Assembly: GCA_015655145.1 (NCBI GenBank)
Contig: JAATFO010000142.1
Span: 1 to 48,359 of the forward strand
Source of the DNA: Enterobacterales bacterium
GTDB lineage: Bacteria; Pseudomonadota; Gammaproteobacteria; Enterobacterales; Enterobacteriaceae
Reading direction: 5' to 3'
DNA: 48,359 nt
Part shown: positions 28,725 to 37,946 of the stretch, one piece after another
Layout of the letters: each line of letters starts with the position of its first letter
Position numbering within the stretch: position 1 is the first letter of the stretch
Notes under the pieces: model-generated
Told to the model about the DNA's origin: nothing
Seen by the model: the letters and a program-made list of their open reading frames with translations, nothing else
Database searches by the model: none
Translations under genes and position numbers: made by a program

Positions 28725-29048
28725 ATGGGTAAACTGACGTTGCTGTTGCTTGTCTTATTAGGCTGGTTGCAGTATTCACTGTGGCTGGGCAAGAACGGCG
28801 TTCATGATTATACGCGCGTTAACGATGACGTGGCGGTACAACAGGCGAATAACGCCAAACTAAAAGCGCGTAACGATCAGCTTTTTGCCGAAATCGACGA
28901 TTTAAATGGCGGTTCGGAAGCGATCGAGGAGCGCGCACGTAATGAGCTGGGGATGATCAAACCCGGCGAGACTTTCTTTCGCCTGGTGCCGGATCAAAAC
29001 AAACGGAATACGCGGCAGTCGGCACCTGGCCAGCCGTTAAAACCATGA
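28725..29048 (+). CDS. ftsB: Cell division protein FtsB
   Basis: FtsB is a bitopic divisome protein forming the FtsQLB complex. The 107-residue product has a single N-terminal membrane helix (about 4-21) and a coiled coil (about 30-65, [19 protein letters not shown]), then the conserved [18 protein letters not shown]. The ATG at 28725 after a GGGGGCGGGG tract matches E. coli, although the frame is open from 28557. It overlaps ispD by 4 bases (ATGA), the conserved arrangement. Confidence 0.95.
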   Translation: MGKLTLLLLVLLGWLQYSLWLGKNGVHDYTRVNDDVAVQQANNAKLKARNDQLFAEIDDLNGGSEAIEERARNELGMIKPGETFFRLVPDQNKRNTRQSAPGQPLKP

Positions 29049-29743
29049 CACGCGTTATTGAATCCATTCCGGAGATCATCGCCATTGTTCCGGCGGCGGG
29101 TATTGGTAGCCGAATGTTGTCTGACTGCCCAAAGCAGTATCTGATCATCGGTCGACAAACGATTCTGGAACACAGTATCGCCAGTCTGTTAGCACACCCG
29201 GCGATTACCCGGGTGATTGTGGTACTTAGCCCGAACGACGTACAGTTTCAACATTTGCCGCTGGCGCAGGATAGCCGCATCACCACGGTAACCGGGGGGA
29301 AACAGCGTGCTGATTCAGTGCTGGCAGGCTTGCAGGTGGCCGGAACGGTGGAATGGGTGCTGGTGCATGATGCCGCACGGCCTTGTCTTCATCTTAGCGA
29401 TTTAACCAATTTGCTGGCGCTGGCGCAACATAGCCGCGTGGGGGGGATCCTTGCGGCGCCGGTGCGCGATACCATGAAACGCAGTGAACCCGGGAAAATA
29501 GCCATTGCGCATACTGTTGATCGTGACAATCTCTGGCATGCGCTAACACCGCAACTTTTCCCGCTTGAACTGCTGCACCGCTGTTTATTGCGCGCACTGG
29601 ATGAAGGGGCCAACATTACCGATGAAGCGTCGGCTCTGGAATATTGCGGTTACCATCCGCAATTGGTTGCCGGACGCAGCGACAATATTAAGGTGACGCA
29701 ACCAGAAGATTTAGCACTGGCTGCGTTTTATCTGACCAAATAA
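29045..29743 (+). CDS. ispD: 2-C-methyl-D-erythritol 4-phosphate cytidylyltransferase IspD
   Basis: IspD makes CDP-methylerythritol in the non-mevalonate isoprenoid pathway. The 232-residue protein has the nucleotide-binding PAAGIGSRM loop, [10 protein letters not shown], and [14 protein letters not shown] near the C-terminus. It lacks the short tail beyond FYLT seen in E. coli, which is unlikely to matter. It lies between ftsB and ispF as in other Enterobacterales. Confidence 0.96.
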   Translation: MTRVIESIPEIIAIVPAAGIGSRMLSDCPKQYLIIGRQTILEHSIASLLAHPAITRVIVVLSPNDVQFQHLPLAQDSRITTVTGGKQRADSVLAGLQVAGTVEWVLVHDAARPCLHLSDLTNLLALAQHSRVGGILAAPVRDTMKRSEPGKIAIAHTVDRDNLWHALTPQLFPLELLHRCLLRALDEGANITDEASALEYCGYHPQLVAGRSDNIKVTQPEDLALAAFYLTK

Positions 29744-29761
29744 TCGCATTAAGGGGAACGT

Positions 29762-30244
29762 ATGATGCGTATCGGCCACGGTTTTGATGTCCATGCATTT
29801 GGCGGCGAAGGCCCATTGGTGCTTGGTGGCGTACGTATTCCTTATGATAAGGGATTTATTGCTCATTCAGATGGTGATGTGGCGTTACACGCGCTCACTG
29901 ACGCATTGTTAGGTGCGGCGGCGCTGGGCGACATTGGCAAATTATTCCCCGACAGTGATCCCGCTTATAAAGGCGCGGACAGCCGTGTGCTGCTGCGTGA
30001 TGCCTGGCAGCGTATTCAGCAAAAGGGTTATCGGCTGGGCAACGTGGATGTCACAATCATTGCGCAGGCGCCAAAAATGTTACCGCATGTGCCGCAGATG
30101 CGCATCAATATCGCCGAAGACCTGGGCTGTCATATGGACGATGTTAACGTGAAAGCGACCACGACGGAACAACTGGGATTTACCGGTCGCGGTGAAGGCA
30201 TTGCCTGTGAAGCGGTGGCGTTGATTTTTAAGGCGGACTGCTAA
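29762..30244 (+). CDS. ispF: 2-C-methyl-D-erythritol 2,4-cyclodiphosphate synthase IspF
   Basis: IspF is the trimeric zinc enzyme that cyclises the CDP-methylerythritol phosphate product of the IspD/IspE steps. Zn ligands are visible in GFDVHAF and [28 protein letters not shown] and [16 protein letters not shown] follow the family. Two ATGs stand in tandem (29762, 29765); the second gives the 159-residue E. coli length. The last base overlaps truD. Confidence 0.97.
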   Translation: MMRIGHGFDVHAFGGEGPLVLGGVRIPYDKGFIAHSDGDVALHALTDALLGAAALGDIGKLFPDSDPAYKGADSRVLLRDAWQRIQQKGYRLGNVDVTIIAQAPKMLPHVPQMRINIAEDLGCHMDDVNVKATTTEQLGFTGRGEGIACEAVALIFKADC

Positions 30245-31293
30245 TGGAATTGCTTAATTCTGGCTGGCTGCATGGGAAACCGCTGGCATCCGGTAAGTTG
30301 AAAGCGAATCCGGAAGATTTTGTGGTGATTGAAGATTTGGGTTACCACGCTGATGGTGACGGCGAGCATCTGTTGGTGCGGCTGCGCAAGCAGGGATGCA
30401 ATACCCGATTTGTTGGCGATGCATTGGCAAAATTCGCCGGTATTCATGCACGTGATGTCAGTTTTGCTGGGATGAAAGATCGCCATGCAGTGACGGAGCA
30501 AACGTTTTGCCTGCGTCTGCCAGGTAAAGAGACACCGGATTTTTCCGCCTTTGTGCTCGAAGGCTGTGAAGTACTGGAAACCTCTCGCCACCGCCGCAAA
30601 TTGCGTACCGGTGCGTTGGCGGGCAATGCATTCAAACTGGTTTTGCGCCAGATAAGCGACCATGATGATGTTGAACGCCGGCTGGAAAAAGTGCGTCAGG
30701 CGGGAGTGCCTAATTATTTTGGCTTGCAACGTTTCGGCCATGGCGGCAATAACCTGGTCCAGGCGCAACGCTGGGCGCGTAATGAGATTCAGGTACGGGA
30801 GCGCAATAAGCGCAGTTTTTTGCTGTCCGCTGCCCGTAGCGCCTTGTTTAATCAGGTTGTCAGCGATCGCCTGGCGCAGCAGGGAAGCCTGAGCCATGTC
30901 TGGCCGGGTGATGTCTTGCAATTGGTGGGACGAGGCAGTTGGTTTGTGGCCGAGAATGCTGAATTACCGGAATTGCAACAACGTATCAATGATAATGCGC
31001 TACGTATTACCGCGCCGTTACCGGGCTGTGGTGAGTGGGGCAGTCGCGATCAGGCGCTGGCATTTGAGCAGCAATGTCTGGACGGCGAAAGCGAATTGAT
31101 TGCCCTGTTAGAACGCGAGGACGTTGCCGTAGCGCGGCGTGCGATGCTGGTTATCCCACGGGATTTATGCTGGAACTGGTGGGATGACGTGACAGTAGAA
31201 CTGACATTCTGGTTGCCGGCTGGCAGCTTTGCCACCAGTGTGGTGCGTGAACTGGTTGCACAAGACAATGACGACGTCGATATTGCCGAATAA
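30244..31293 (+). CDS. truD: tRNA pseudouridine(13) synthase TruD
   Basis: TruD modifies U13 of tRNA-Glu. The 349-residue protein has the catalytic aspartate in [13 protein letters not shown] (D79), the [12 protein letters not shown] motif and the [25 protein letters not shown]-terminus in two parts. In E. coli truD runs straight into surE; here surE is 9.6 kb away and the segment after the truD stop begins with a gene on the opposite strand. Confidence 0.96.
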   Translation: MELLNSGWLHGKPLASGKLKANPEDFVVIEDLGYHADGDGEHLLVRLRKQGCNTRFVGDALAKFAGIHARDVSFAGMKDRHAVTEQTFCLRLPGKETPDFSAFVLEGCEVLETSRHRRKLRTGALAGNAFKLVLRQISDHDDVERRLEKVRQAGVPNYFGLQRFGHGGNNLVQAQRWARNEIQVRERNKRSFLLSAARSALFNQVVSDRLAQQGSLSHVWPGDVLQLVGRGSWFVAENAELPELQQRINDNALRITAPLPGCGEWGSRDQALAFEQQCLDGESELIALLEREDVAVARRAMLVIPRDLCWNWWDDVTVELTFWLPAGSFATSVVRELVAQDNDDVDIAE

Positions 31294-31304
31294 GCAACAG
31301 TAAG

Positions 31305-31757
31305 TCAGGCGAGTTTATTTGATTCCAATTTTTGACGCATGCGACGTTTCTGTTTCTCCAGGAAGAACATCACCTCAAGCTTCAGTCCATCCGGATCAAG
31401 AAAATAAACCGCGTAGTAGCCTTCGCCGTAGTCGGGATAATCCGCTGGTGCATCAACGATGGTGACCCCCATTTGCAGCAGAAAAGCATATAGCGCATCG
31501 ACATCCTCACGCGCGGTAAGCTCGAAAGCATAATGATGATAGCCGACATCCCCGGTTCGGTGCTGATGTTTGCGGCCCTCGGCGTCAGCTTCAGTTACCC
31601 AGAACATGGTCTCGCCGTTAGTCCAGCCAATAACCCGGTCGAATGCCCACTCAAGCGTAAATCCCATGAAGCCAAGAACGTGATCATAGAATGTTTTGGA
31701 ACGTTCCAGTTGACTGACACGAATGGCCAGATGATCGATTCCTACCACGTTTACCAT
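31305..31757 (-). CDS. VOC-superfamily (glyoxalase/dioxygenase-like) protein
   Basis: A 150-residue single-domain VOC protein, probably a metal-dependent dimer of paired beta-alpha-beta-beta-beta units. Candidate metal ligands are H9 in GIDHLAIRV, a central His in GDVGYHHYAFEL and the C-terminal Glu in DPDGLKLEVMF. The substrate cannot be deduced; glyoxalase, fosfomycin-resistance-like and dioxygenase roles all occur in the family. GGGGAGG stands 6 bases before the ATG. It is the first gene in the truD-surE insertion. Confidence 0.85.
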   Translation of the reverse strand: MVNVVGIDHLAIRVSQLERSKTFYDHVLGFMGFTLEWAFDRVIGWTNGETMFWVTEADAEGRKHQHRTGDVGYHHYAFELTAREDVDALYAFLLQMGVTIVDAPADYPDYGEGYYAVYFLDPDGLKLEVMFFLEKQKRRMRQKLESNKLA

Positions 31758-31800
31758 CTCAGACCTCCCCTGGGTCAGGGTGATTTCTGTACGGGAAGTG

Positions 31801-31828
31801 ATGCAGCCCTTCTGGCGAAGGGCTGCAT
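31801..31828 (-). terminator. Perfect 12-bp hairpin after the aldehyde dehydrogenase gene
   Basis: ATGCAGCCCTTC at 31801-31812 and its reverse complement at 31817-31828 enclose a 4-base loop, just beyond the dehydrogenase stop codon. There is no T run on the minus strand. It may terminate or reduce read-through into the VOC gene. Confidence 0.6.
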
Positions 31829-31834
31829 TGCAGC

Positions 31835-33226
31835 TTAGAACGGTGCGTCAATATCGACGATGTCGATGAGTTTATGATTGACGAACTCTTTAAGGCCGAG
31901 ACCGATCAACTCGCGGCCATAGCCGGAGCGACGGATACCGCCGAAAGGCAGATCAGCTTCAACTTTGGTTGGGTGATTGACAAACACCATGCCGGTGGAG
32001 ATCTTTTTGGCCACTTCTGCGCCATGTGCCGGATTTGATGTAAACACTGAGCCACCAAGGCCGAAAGGTGAGTCGTTAGCGATCCGCACTGCATCGTCTT
32101 CATCTTTAGCGCGGAAGACCAACGATACCGGGCCAAAGAACTCCCAATAGCGTGCTGGGTTGTCTTCGGTTACGTTGGTCAGTATTGTCGGTTGCACAAA
32201 TGCCCCTTCGACCGGAACCCGCGGCCCCACTTCTTCAGCTTTGGCGCCAAGTTTCACCGCATCACGGATCTTCTGTTTTACTTCATCAGCGGCGGTTTGT
32301 GATGAAAGCGGAGCCAGCGTGGTCTTCGGATCGAGAGGATCGCCGGCGACCAGTTCTGCGACACCCTTGCGGTAGCCTGCGAGGAAGTCGTCATAGATCT
32401 CATCGACAACAATCAGACGTTTGGAAGAGACGCACACTTGCCCGGCATTCCAGTGCCGACCGAATACTGCCCATTTGATTGTTTTTGCCAAATCGGCATC
32501 GGCAAGCACGACGAAGGCATCTGCGCCGCCGAGTTCCAGTGTTGATTTCTTCAGCGCTTTGCCCGCTTGCGCGGCAACCACGGCGCCAGCACCTTCAGAG
32601 CCCGTCAGGGCGACGCCTTGTACTCTCGGATCGTTGATGATGGTCTCAATCTGCGAACGGGTAGCGTACAGATTGCGGAAGGCACCATCTGGCAGGCCGG
32701 CGTCGTGCATTAATTTCTGGAACGTAGCAGCGCTCTGCGGTACGTTGGCGGCATGTTTTAGCAACAGCGTATTACCGGCAGAAAGCTGCGGCGCCAGGAT
32801 ACGGGCGATCTGGTAGTACGGGAAATTCCACGGCTCAATAGCCAGCAGAACGCCAAGTGGTTCGTGGACCACAACGGCTTCACCCTCTGCGGGATCGAGT
32901 ACCGGCAATTTTTCCGGTTTAAGCAAGGTTTCGGCATTGCGTACGTAGTACTCGAAGATTTTAGCCGAAAGCTCAACCTCGGCCTTGGCTTCGCCTAACA
33001 GTTTTCCCATCTCCAGTGTCAATATTTTCGCAAAGGCATCACTGTTTTTCCGCAGGAGATCGGCGGCATTCTGAAGGATGCGAGCCCGCTCAGCGAAGGA
33101 GGTTTCCCGCCAGGTCAAAAAGGTGTTGTGGGCGTTATCGAGTGCCTCTTTTACTTCGGCATCGGTGGCGTCGGGAAAAGTCTGGAGTGTCTGGCCCGTA
33201 TAGGGATTGATAGATGCATAAGCCAT
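31835..33226 (-). CDS. NAD(P)-dependent aldehyde dehydrogenase, succinate-semialdehyde dehydrogenase-like
   Basis: A 463-residue aldehyde dehydrogenase close in length and layout to E. coli Sad (YneI). It contains the PWNFPYYQIARILAP cofactor region, the catalytic Glu segment LELGGADAFVVL and the nucleophile Cys in HWNAGQVCVSSKR, and FGGIRRSGYGREL near the C-terminus. The family motif EEMFGPV reads WEFFGPV, a mild deviation. The ATG at 33226 is preceded by GGAGA 8 bases upstream; the frame is open to 33349. The likely role is oxidation of succinate semialdehyde or a related aldehyde. Confidence 0.9.
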   Translation of the reverse strand: MAYASINPYTGQTLQTFPDATDAEVKEALDNAHNTFLTWRETSFAERARILQNAADLLRKNSDAFAKILTLEMGKLLGEAKAEVELSAKIFEYYVRNAETLLKPEKLPVLDPAEGEAVVVHEPLGVLLAIEPWNFPYYQIARILAPQLSAGNTLLLKHAANVPQSAATFQKLMHDAGLPDGAFRNLYATRSQIETIINDPRVQGVALTGSEGAGAVVAAQAGKALKKSTLELGGADAFVVLADADLAKTIKWAVFGRHWNAGQVCVSSKRLIVVDEIYDDFLAGYRKGVAELVAGDPLDPKTTLAPLSSQTAADEVKQKIRDAVKLGAKAEEVGPRVPVEGAFVQPTILTNVTEDNPARYWEFFGPVSLVFRAKDEDDAVRIANDSPFGLGGSVFTSNPAHGAEVAKKISTGMVFVNHPTKVEADLPFGGIRRSGYGRELIGLGLKEFVNHKLIDIVDIDAPF

Positions 33227-33370
33227 AAAGATATTTCTCCGGTAGCGATATCTGCACAACAGTATGTTGGATATTTTATCCGGGCGCTGGTGCAGAGCAG
33301 GCGCGTAAAGCGCTTTTGTTATAACAATAAAGGCACACACCACGCACAAAAGTGTGGTATGGCCGTTGTG

Positions 33371-34219
33371 TCACCGGGCTTTGAGGGCGGCGGCGACGGG
33401 TACTGAAAGTGGGGTCGTTGGGTGACCGATCAGTTTCGACAACTGATGACTGTCGTCGAAAAGCGCGCCTTGCGAGGCGGACACATCCCAACTGGCAATG
33501 GCGGTAGCCAGCGGCGCAGGCAGACCAACGCTGGTGAGTGCGGCGGCATAGTCTGCCTCCGCTAAGTTCTTATAAGGGATGTGTTTGCCGGTTTGCCGGG
33601 AAACTTCTGCGGCGAGATCGGTTAGCGTCCAGGCAGTATCCGCAGCCAGCTCGTAGACTTTGCCTTCCTGACCCTCGTGGGTGAGCACCGCAACGGCAGC
33701 CTCAGCGTAGTCAGCGCGCGGCACGGCGGAAATCTTACCATTGCCAGCACTGCCAATGAAGGCGCCGCCCGCCAGCGCTCCGCCTATAGAACCCGTGTAG
33801 TTCTCGCTGTACCAGCCGTTGCGCAGAATGGTAAAGGCAACCCCTGATGCTTTCAGGTCGGCCTCGGTCTGACGATGTTCTTCGGCCAGGCTCAGCGATG
33901 AGGTATCGGCATGGAGCAGGCTGGTGTAGACGATTCGCTTTACGCCGGCCTGTTTTGCCGCCGCAATGACATTATGATGTTGTACCGCACGTTGACCTAC
34001 TTCATTGGATGAGATTAGCAGTAGCGTGTCGATATCTGCCAGCGCATTAACCAGGGTTGCAGGGGTGTCATAGTCTGCGACACGCGCCGTAACACCGAGG
34101 TTTTTTGCTTTCTCCGGGCTACGCACCAGGGCGATAATACTGGATGGTGGCACTTGCTGCTTGAGTAGTGCGACAACGAGACGCCCAAGTTGGCCGGTGG
34201 CTCCGGTAATAGCGATCAT
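33371..34219 (-). CDS. qorB: NAD(P)H:quinone oxidoreductase QorB-like (NmrA family)
   Basis: A 282-residue atypical short-chain dehydrogenase very similar to E. coli QorB (YtfG). It has an N-terminal Rossmann motif GATGQLGRLV, LLLISSNEVGQRAVQHHNVI, YTSLLHADTS and RNGWYSENY, and ends with GHPTTPLS. E. coli QorB reduces quinones with NADPH. Its usual divergent HxlR-type regulator gene is missing here; IS3 relic sequence lies upstream instead. The region after it (33227-33370) should carry the dehydrogenase promoter. Confidence 0.9.
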   Translation of the reverse strand: MIAITGATGQLGRLVVALLKQQVPPSSIIALVRSPEKAKNLGVTARVADYDTPATLVNALADIDTLLLISSNEVGQRAVQHHNVIAAAKQAGVKRIVYTSLLHADTSSLSLAEEHRQTEADLKASGVAFTILRNGWYSENYTGSIGGALAGGAFIGSAGNGKISAVPRADYAEAAVAVLTHEGQEGKVYELAADTAWTLTDLAAEVSRQTGKHIPYKNLAEADYAAALTSVGLPAPLATAIASWDVSASQGALFDDSHQLSKLIGHPTTPLSVPVAAALKAR

Positions 34220-34434
34220 GGATAAGCATCCTTGTACAAAAAGAGTGACATGGTCAGAATAGCACCCATTCTTTGTTTTCGTAAGTACGCCCCACAGGTA
34301 AGTCGTCGTCTCCGGGTAAACGATCTAATGTGATATAAAAAAGGGTCACCTTGCGATCAGTGTGGCGCCCCTCGATCTGGAGCACGCCATGAGCACTGCA
34401 AGTGCGTTTTCGCTTGATGCCGACACCTTTTCTC

Positions 34435-34527
34435 ATCATGACGACAGGCATCTTTCACTGTTCTTCCAGCCTCGACGGGCTTCAGGACGGCAATGATCTG
34501 ATGTTCGGTAAAATGGGTTTTACGAAT
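34435..34527 (-). pseudogene. Relic of an IS3-family OrfA
   Basis: Read on the minus strand from 34527, about 31 codons give RKTHFTEHQIIAVLK followed by PVEAGRTVKDACR, the start of OrfA helix-turn-helix proteins of the IS3 family (IS51/IS407-like groups). The start codon is ATT where ATG is expected, with GGAG still upstream, and the homology stops after about 31 codons. Fragment only. The following frame down to 34254 is open but unrecognised. Confidence 0.65.
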
Positions 34528-35510
34528 AGCGATCTCCTTTGCGGTAGTATCAGTATGCCGGAAGATCTCTAAAAGTGAATGGCACTATTATGCGGGATGG
34601 TTACAGTAACAGACGCCGGCAACGCATTATCAAAAAGCAGGAGGCCGAAAAATAAATAATGAAAATCATGCTCAAATGCAGACTTTTTTTTAGCTATTTT
34701 ACGGTTGGTTTTTTTCTTCTTATTAGATTTTGTCATAAAAATTTTTATGGGTTTTAGATCCAGGCAACGTTGAGACACAACCAACACCCTTGCATCTTGA
34801 AGAACGACGGGTATATTTATCCGGGAGCGTTTTACTTACCCATTGGCAATGTTATTAGGAATTTTTTTAACGTGTTATTGCTGGTTCTGCCATAACCTCA
34901 GCGGCTATGGATTTTTAATCTGACAGATAAAATTATAGCCAGAAATAAACAGTTATCTCGGCCACCGAGCCGGGATTGGTTCCCAGCCGTTTACTCTTCA
35001 GACAGCCAGATGATCAACTCACGCTAATGATTCCAGTTAGCAGAATATGTATTTTTCGATGAAAGCTACAGTGACATTTATATGAACGCTGGATTTTCTG
35101 GCCTGAAATAAGTGTAGGTCAGATGAAATACAGAGCGCACTCACGACAGCGGAAGCGCTCCTGCCCCTTTAGCGTTATGACCATGGCGATAAACCAAAGC
35201 AGAATCACAACGGGGACAATGAACGTTAACGCAATCCACACTGGCAGACGTCAAAAAGGCACATTATACGTCAGAGTAAATCAATTAGAGACATAACTAC
35301 TTTATTAATATTATTAGTGATTCTTATAACGTAAGAAACAAACATCTATTTTTTTTTGCTAATCTACTTTTTAATTATCATCGACTTGGTTAGAATGCGC
35401 TGGCGCACGTATTAGTCGACAGAGAGATTAATGCTTCTGTTATATATTTTACTTTAACAAGATATTTACTTTTTATTTACTGATTAAACTTTACCATTAA
35501 GGATGATGTA
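34528..35510. other. Gene-poor stretch with mobile-element debris before the Ail-like gene
   Basis: No intact gene is supported. A small basic minus-strand frame at 34569-34736 has no ribosome-binding site. An IS1-type relic lies at 35078-35247. The last 230 bases are very AT-rich and should hold the promoter of the outer-membrane protein gene. Two TATTTA hexamers five bases apart (35463-35468, 35474-35479) loosely resemble a PhoP box, a weak call in such AT-rich DNA. Confidence 0.5.
35078..35247 (-). pseudogene. Relic of IS1-family InsA with frameshifts
   Basis: Minus-strand translation with two frame corrections gives the InsA zinc-finger pattern: CPRCDSALVYRHGHNAKG, then (after removing one G in a run of four near 35168) QERFRCREC, then after another shift LTYTY and ARK. 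Order and spacing CPxC...CxxC match IS1 InsA. The expected start ATG is CTG. Too decayed to be functional; no IS1 ends were found. Confidence 0.65.
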
Positions 35511-36086
35511 ATGAATAAATTAACACTCAGCACCCTTTTACTTACTTCAATTGCTCTTTCTCCTTTTGCTTCTGCTGATAATCATACTGTCACGCTCGGG
35601 TATGCCCAAAGCAAGGTTCAGGATTTCAAGGATATCAAAGGTGTTAACCTGAAATACCGCTACGAATGGGACTCACCGCTAAGCGTGATCAGTGCGTTCA
35701 CCTATATGACGGGTAAAGAGGATATTTCTGGTTTAAATAATAATGCTGCAACATCCAATACGCTGGATGTGAACACTAAAGTTAAATATTACTCTCTGTC
35801 AGCTGGGCCAGCATACAGGATTAATAACTATATCAGTGCCTATGGTCTACTCGGGCTCGGTTATACGAAGGTCGATGACACCGCAACCTGGAAGACAAAT
35901 AGTGTTGCCTCTTTCCGGGAAAATGTGAATTCAAGCAATACTTCTTTAATTTATGGTGTGGGGCTGCAGGTCAATCCAATCGAAAATGTGGCGATTGATA
36001 TTGGATATGAAGGATCTAAGGTGAAATATGCGGGAAAAAGCTATTCTGTTAATGGCTTTAACATCGGTGTGGGCTATCGCTTCTGA
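35511..36086 (+). CDS. Ail/Lom (OmpX-like) outer-membrane beta-barrel protein
   Basis: A 191-residue exported protein: signal peptide cleaved after FASA (about residue 22), then an eight-stranded barrel pattern. Family segments are VTLGYAQSKVQ, GVNLKYRYEWDSPLSVI, YSLSAGPAYRINNYISAYGLLGLGYTK, and a C-terminal FNIGVGYRF with terminal phenylalanine, the outer-membrane assembly signal. Ail and Lom relatives serve in adhesion and serum resistance; the function here is not provable from sequence. AAGGATGATG precedes the ATG. The gene is surrounded by IS relics, suggesting arrival with mobile DNA. Confidence 0.9.
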   Translation: MNKLTLSTLLLTSIALSPFASADNHTVTLGYAQSKVQDFKDIKGVNLKYRYEWDSPLSVISAFTYMTGKEDISGLNNNAATSNTLDVNTKVKYYSLSAGPAYRINNYISAYGLLGLGYTKVDDTATWKTNSVASFRENVNSSNTSLIYGVGLQVNPIENVAIDIGYEGSKVKYAGKSYSVNGFNIGVGYRF

Positions 36087-36166
36087 TAAAGTCTGATAAA
36101 CCGCAATAAGCAAAAGGGCCGAAAATCCGGACTGTGCCTGATACAGTTTGGACGGTTTCGGTTCCT

Positions 36167-36310
36167 TCTGGCGACATCGCTGACACGGTTTCCACGATGC
36201 AACATCAGTATGGACGTCAGTCTGCGGGCATGATTTTTATCGCGCGTTTTATGGATGGCTTTTCGCATCTGGCGTCGTTCGTCGCGGGGAATCGGTGCTA
36301 TGATCGGCAT
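36167..36310 (-). pseudogene. 5' relic of an IS630-family transposase
   Basis: From ATG at 36310 on the minus strand, 48 codons read MPIIAPIPRDERR, RKAIHKTRDKNHARRLT and MLHRGNRVSDVAR, the usual N-terminus of IS630-type transposases. After VSDVAR the similarity stops and the rest of the transposase, including the DDE residues, is absent. The DNA between 36311 and 36392 is probably the original left end of this IS630, cut by the IS1111-type element. Confidence 0.7.
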
Positions 36311-36405
36311 CGCTCAGTCCGGTTGGTGGTTTGGGATATTTGGCAATTGATCAGATCGCACAATCCGGGCTGAGTTCCCTCAAAGTGATGTGATGGACGT
36401 CCCTC

Positions 36406-36436
36406 CTCAACATAATCCTGCCACACTTATGTTGAG
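36406..36436 (+). promoter_or_regulatory. Hairpin in the left end of the IS1111-type element
   Basis: CTCAACATAA (36406-36415) and TTATGTTGAG (36427-36436) form a perfect 10-bp inverted repeat with an 11-base loop, 27 bases before the transposase ATG. It may overlap the transposase promoter or its leader, or be a structural element of the left end. Confidence 0.5.
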
Positions 36437-36463
36437 CCGTCCCATTTATAGAGGAACAACATC

Positions 36464-37503
36464 ATGAACACGATAAAAGTCGTTGGTATCGATCTGGCGA
36501 AATCCGTTTTTCAGCTTTGTGTCTGGATGAATGATGGGACCGTTGCCTGGAATCGAAAAGTTTCTCGCAGCAAGCTGTTAGATACTGTTCGTCAATTCCC
36601 GCCGGATACCCTTATTGCAATGGAAGCCTGTGCAACTTCGCATTACTGGGGGAGGACTTTCCAGTCCATGGGATACGCCATTCGGCTCATTCCAACCCAA
36701 CATGTAAAGGCGTTAACCCGTCACCAGAAAAATGATGCCAATGATGCTCTGGCAATATGTGAGACGGCTTTTCGTCCGGGGAGTCACTTTTTTGCCGTAA
36801 AAACGGTTGCGCAGCAGGATATCAAAGCGCTGCGCTGCGTTGTGCCCGTCAATTGATGGTCGAACAGCGCACAGCCGCGGCCAACCAAATCCGTGCTCTG
36901 GCCGCTGAGCAGGGCTTCGAGTTCCCGGTTGGGATACATACCTTGCAACAGCGATTACCCGATTTGATTGAAGATGCGGAAAAGCCCGTGTCTTCGGTAT
37001 TACGCCATTTGCTTTCCACTTTATTGGAAAACATCCACACACTGAACGAATATATTCGTTCAACAGAATATGAAATCGCAGCATTGTGTCAACAGCAGCC
37101 CCGGTATCGGGCACTGATGACGATACCGGGTGTTGGCCCGCTTATCGCCGCCGCTTTTTTAAGTGAGGTTGATGCAGCACAATTTGCTAACGGAAGACAA
37201 CTTTCCGCCTGGTGTGGTCTGGTTCCCCGGCAACACAGTTCCGGTGGGAAACACATCCTCACTTCGATGACTAAAAATGGCAACTGCGACCTTCGGACAC
37301 TCATCATTCATGGCGCCAGAGCGGTCATGCGCTGTACCCAAAAGCGGGATGACCGCCTTGGAAGATGGCTTAATCATGTCACTGAGCGCCGGGGAAAAAT
37401 GAAAGCCACCGTGGCGCTGGCAAATAAGTTAACACGTATTGTCTGGCGGTTGCTGTCTGAACCGGTTGATTTCAATATGAACAAGGCTTTTGCGCTGAAG
37501 TAG
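36464..37503 (+). pseudogene. IS110-family transposase, frameshifted
   Basis: The first frame (36464-36856) holds the RuvC-like DEDD catalytic part: VVGIDLAKSVFQLC, MEACATSHYWGR, KNDANDALAICE. It then runs into a stop at 36854. The second frame (from about 36841 to 37503) continues in register with RQLMVEQRTAAANQIRAL and contains the C-terminal transposase domain (PGVGPLIAAAFLSEV, RQLSAWCGLVPRQHSSGG). The join is explained by about five extra bases near 36836-36840; removing them gives a 344-residue protein of normal length. IS110 transposases are not known to use frameshifting, so this is most likely inactivated. Confidence 0.85.
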
Positions 37504-37724
37504 TGATTTGGTTCGGCACAAAGTAAAAGATTTCCTGAGTTTGCAGGCACTGATGAGAAAACGGTAAACCAACCCTGTAATAACCTGAAGTAGATCCAGG
37601 TAGAAAATACCGGCTAAGTGATAAGGAAACAGGGTGCGGATGACATCATGGCGCGGGCAAAATTTCCCCAAAAGACGCCGGATATATGACAGCAAACCGT
37701 ACCACATCAGTACTTGTACACCAC
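37504..37724 (+). ncRNA. Probable guide RNA (bridge/seekRNA) region of the IS1111-type element
   Basis: About 220 bases between the transposase stop and the right inverted repeat contain no plausible gene. In IS1111-group elements this right-end segment encodes the structured RNA that guides target choice. Assignment is by position and family knowledge; I did not fold it, and the guide loops are not identified. Confidence 0.5.
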
Positions 37725-37753
37725 GGGACGTCCATATATGATCTACTATTCCG

Positions 37754-37771
37754 CGCAGCTATTTAGCTGCG
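37754..37771. repeat. Perfect 8-bp palindrome beside the IS1111-type element
   Basis: CGCAGCTA-TT-TAGCTGCG at 37754-37771, 19 bases beyond the right inverted repeat. It could be part of the original insertion target, since several IS1111 members choose palindromic targets, or a terminator-like relic. Confidence 0.4.
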
Positions 37772-37946
37772 TTCATATCTTGCAGATGCTTCACACCAGC
37801 GCCTGTCTGCGGCGGCGGCAGCTTCTGTTATTTGCCCCGGTTTATTGGTCATGCAAATCCGGTGCCCCTTCCGCCTTAAGTGCCCCATTGTATTGCGTCA
37901 CTTGGGGACCGCGCCCGCCGGATTGCAGTGTCAGGAGATAAGTATC

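Larger units (their letters stand above)
36393..37735 (+). mobile_element. IS1111-type (IS110 family) insertion sequence
   Basis: ATGGACGTCCC at 36393-36403 and its exact reverse complement at 37725-37735 bracket an IS110-family transposase gene. Subterminal inverted repeats together with a long non-coding segment downstream of the transposase are marks of the IS1111 subgroup; the true ends probably lie a few bases outside the repeats. The transposase carries a frameshift, so this copy is likely unable to move on its own. It sits in the remains of an IS630. Confidence 0.82.

Noticed and set aside
34254..34451. HxlR-type regulator expected divergent from qorB
   Set aside because: The 65-codon frame there shows no helix-turn-helix and follows an IS3 relic.
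34569..34736. Lysine-rich small protein on the minus strand
   Set aside because: No ribosome-binding site, and the composition is explained by AT-rich DNA.
36836..36860. Programmed frameshift in the IS110-family transposase
   Set aside because: No slippery run or stimulatory structure is seen, the two frames are related by about five extra bases, and IS110 elements normally use one frame.
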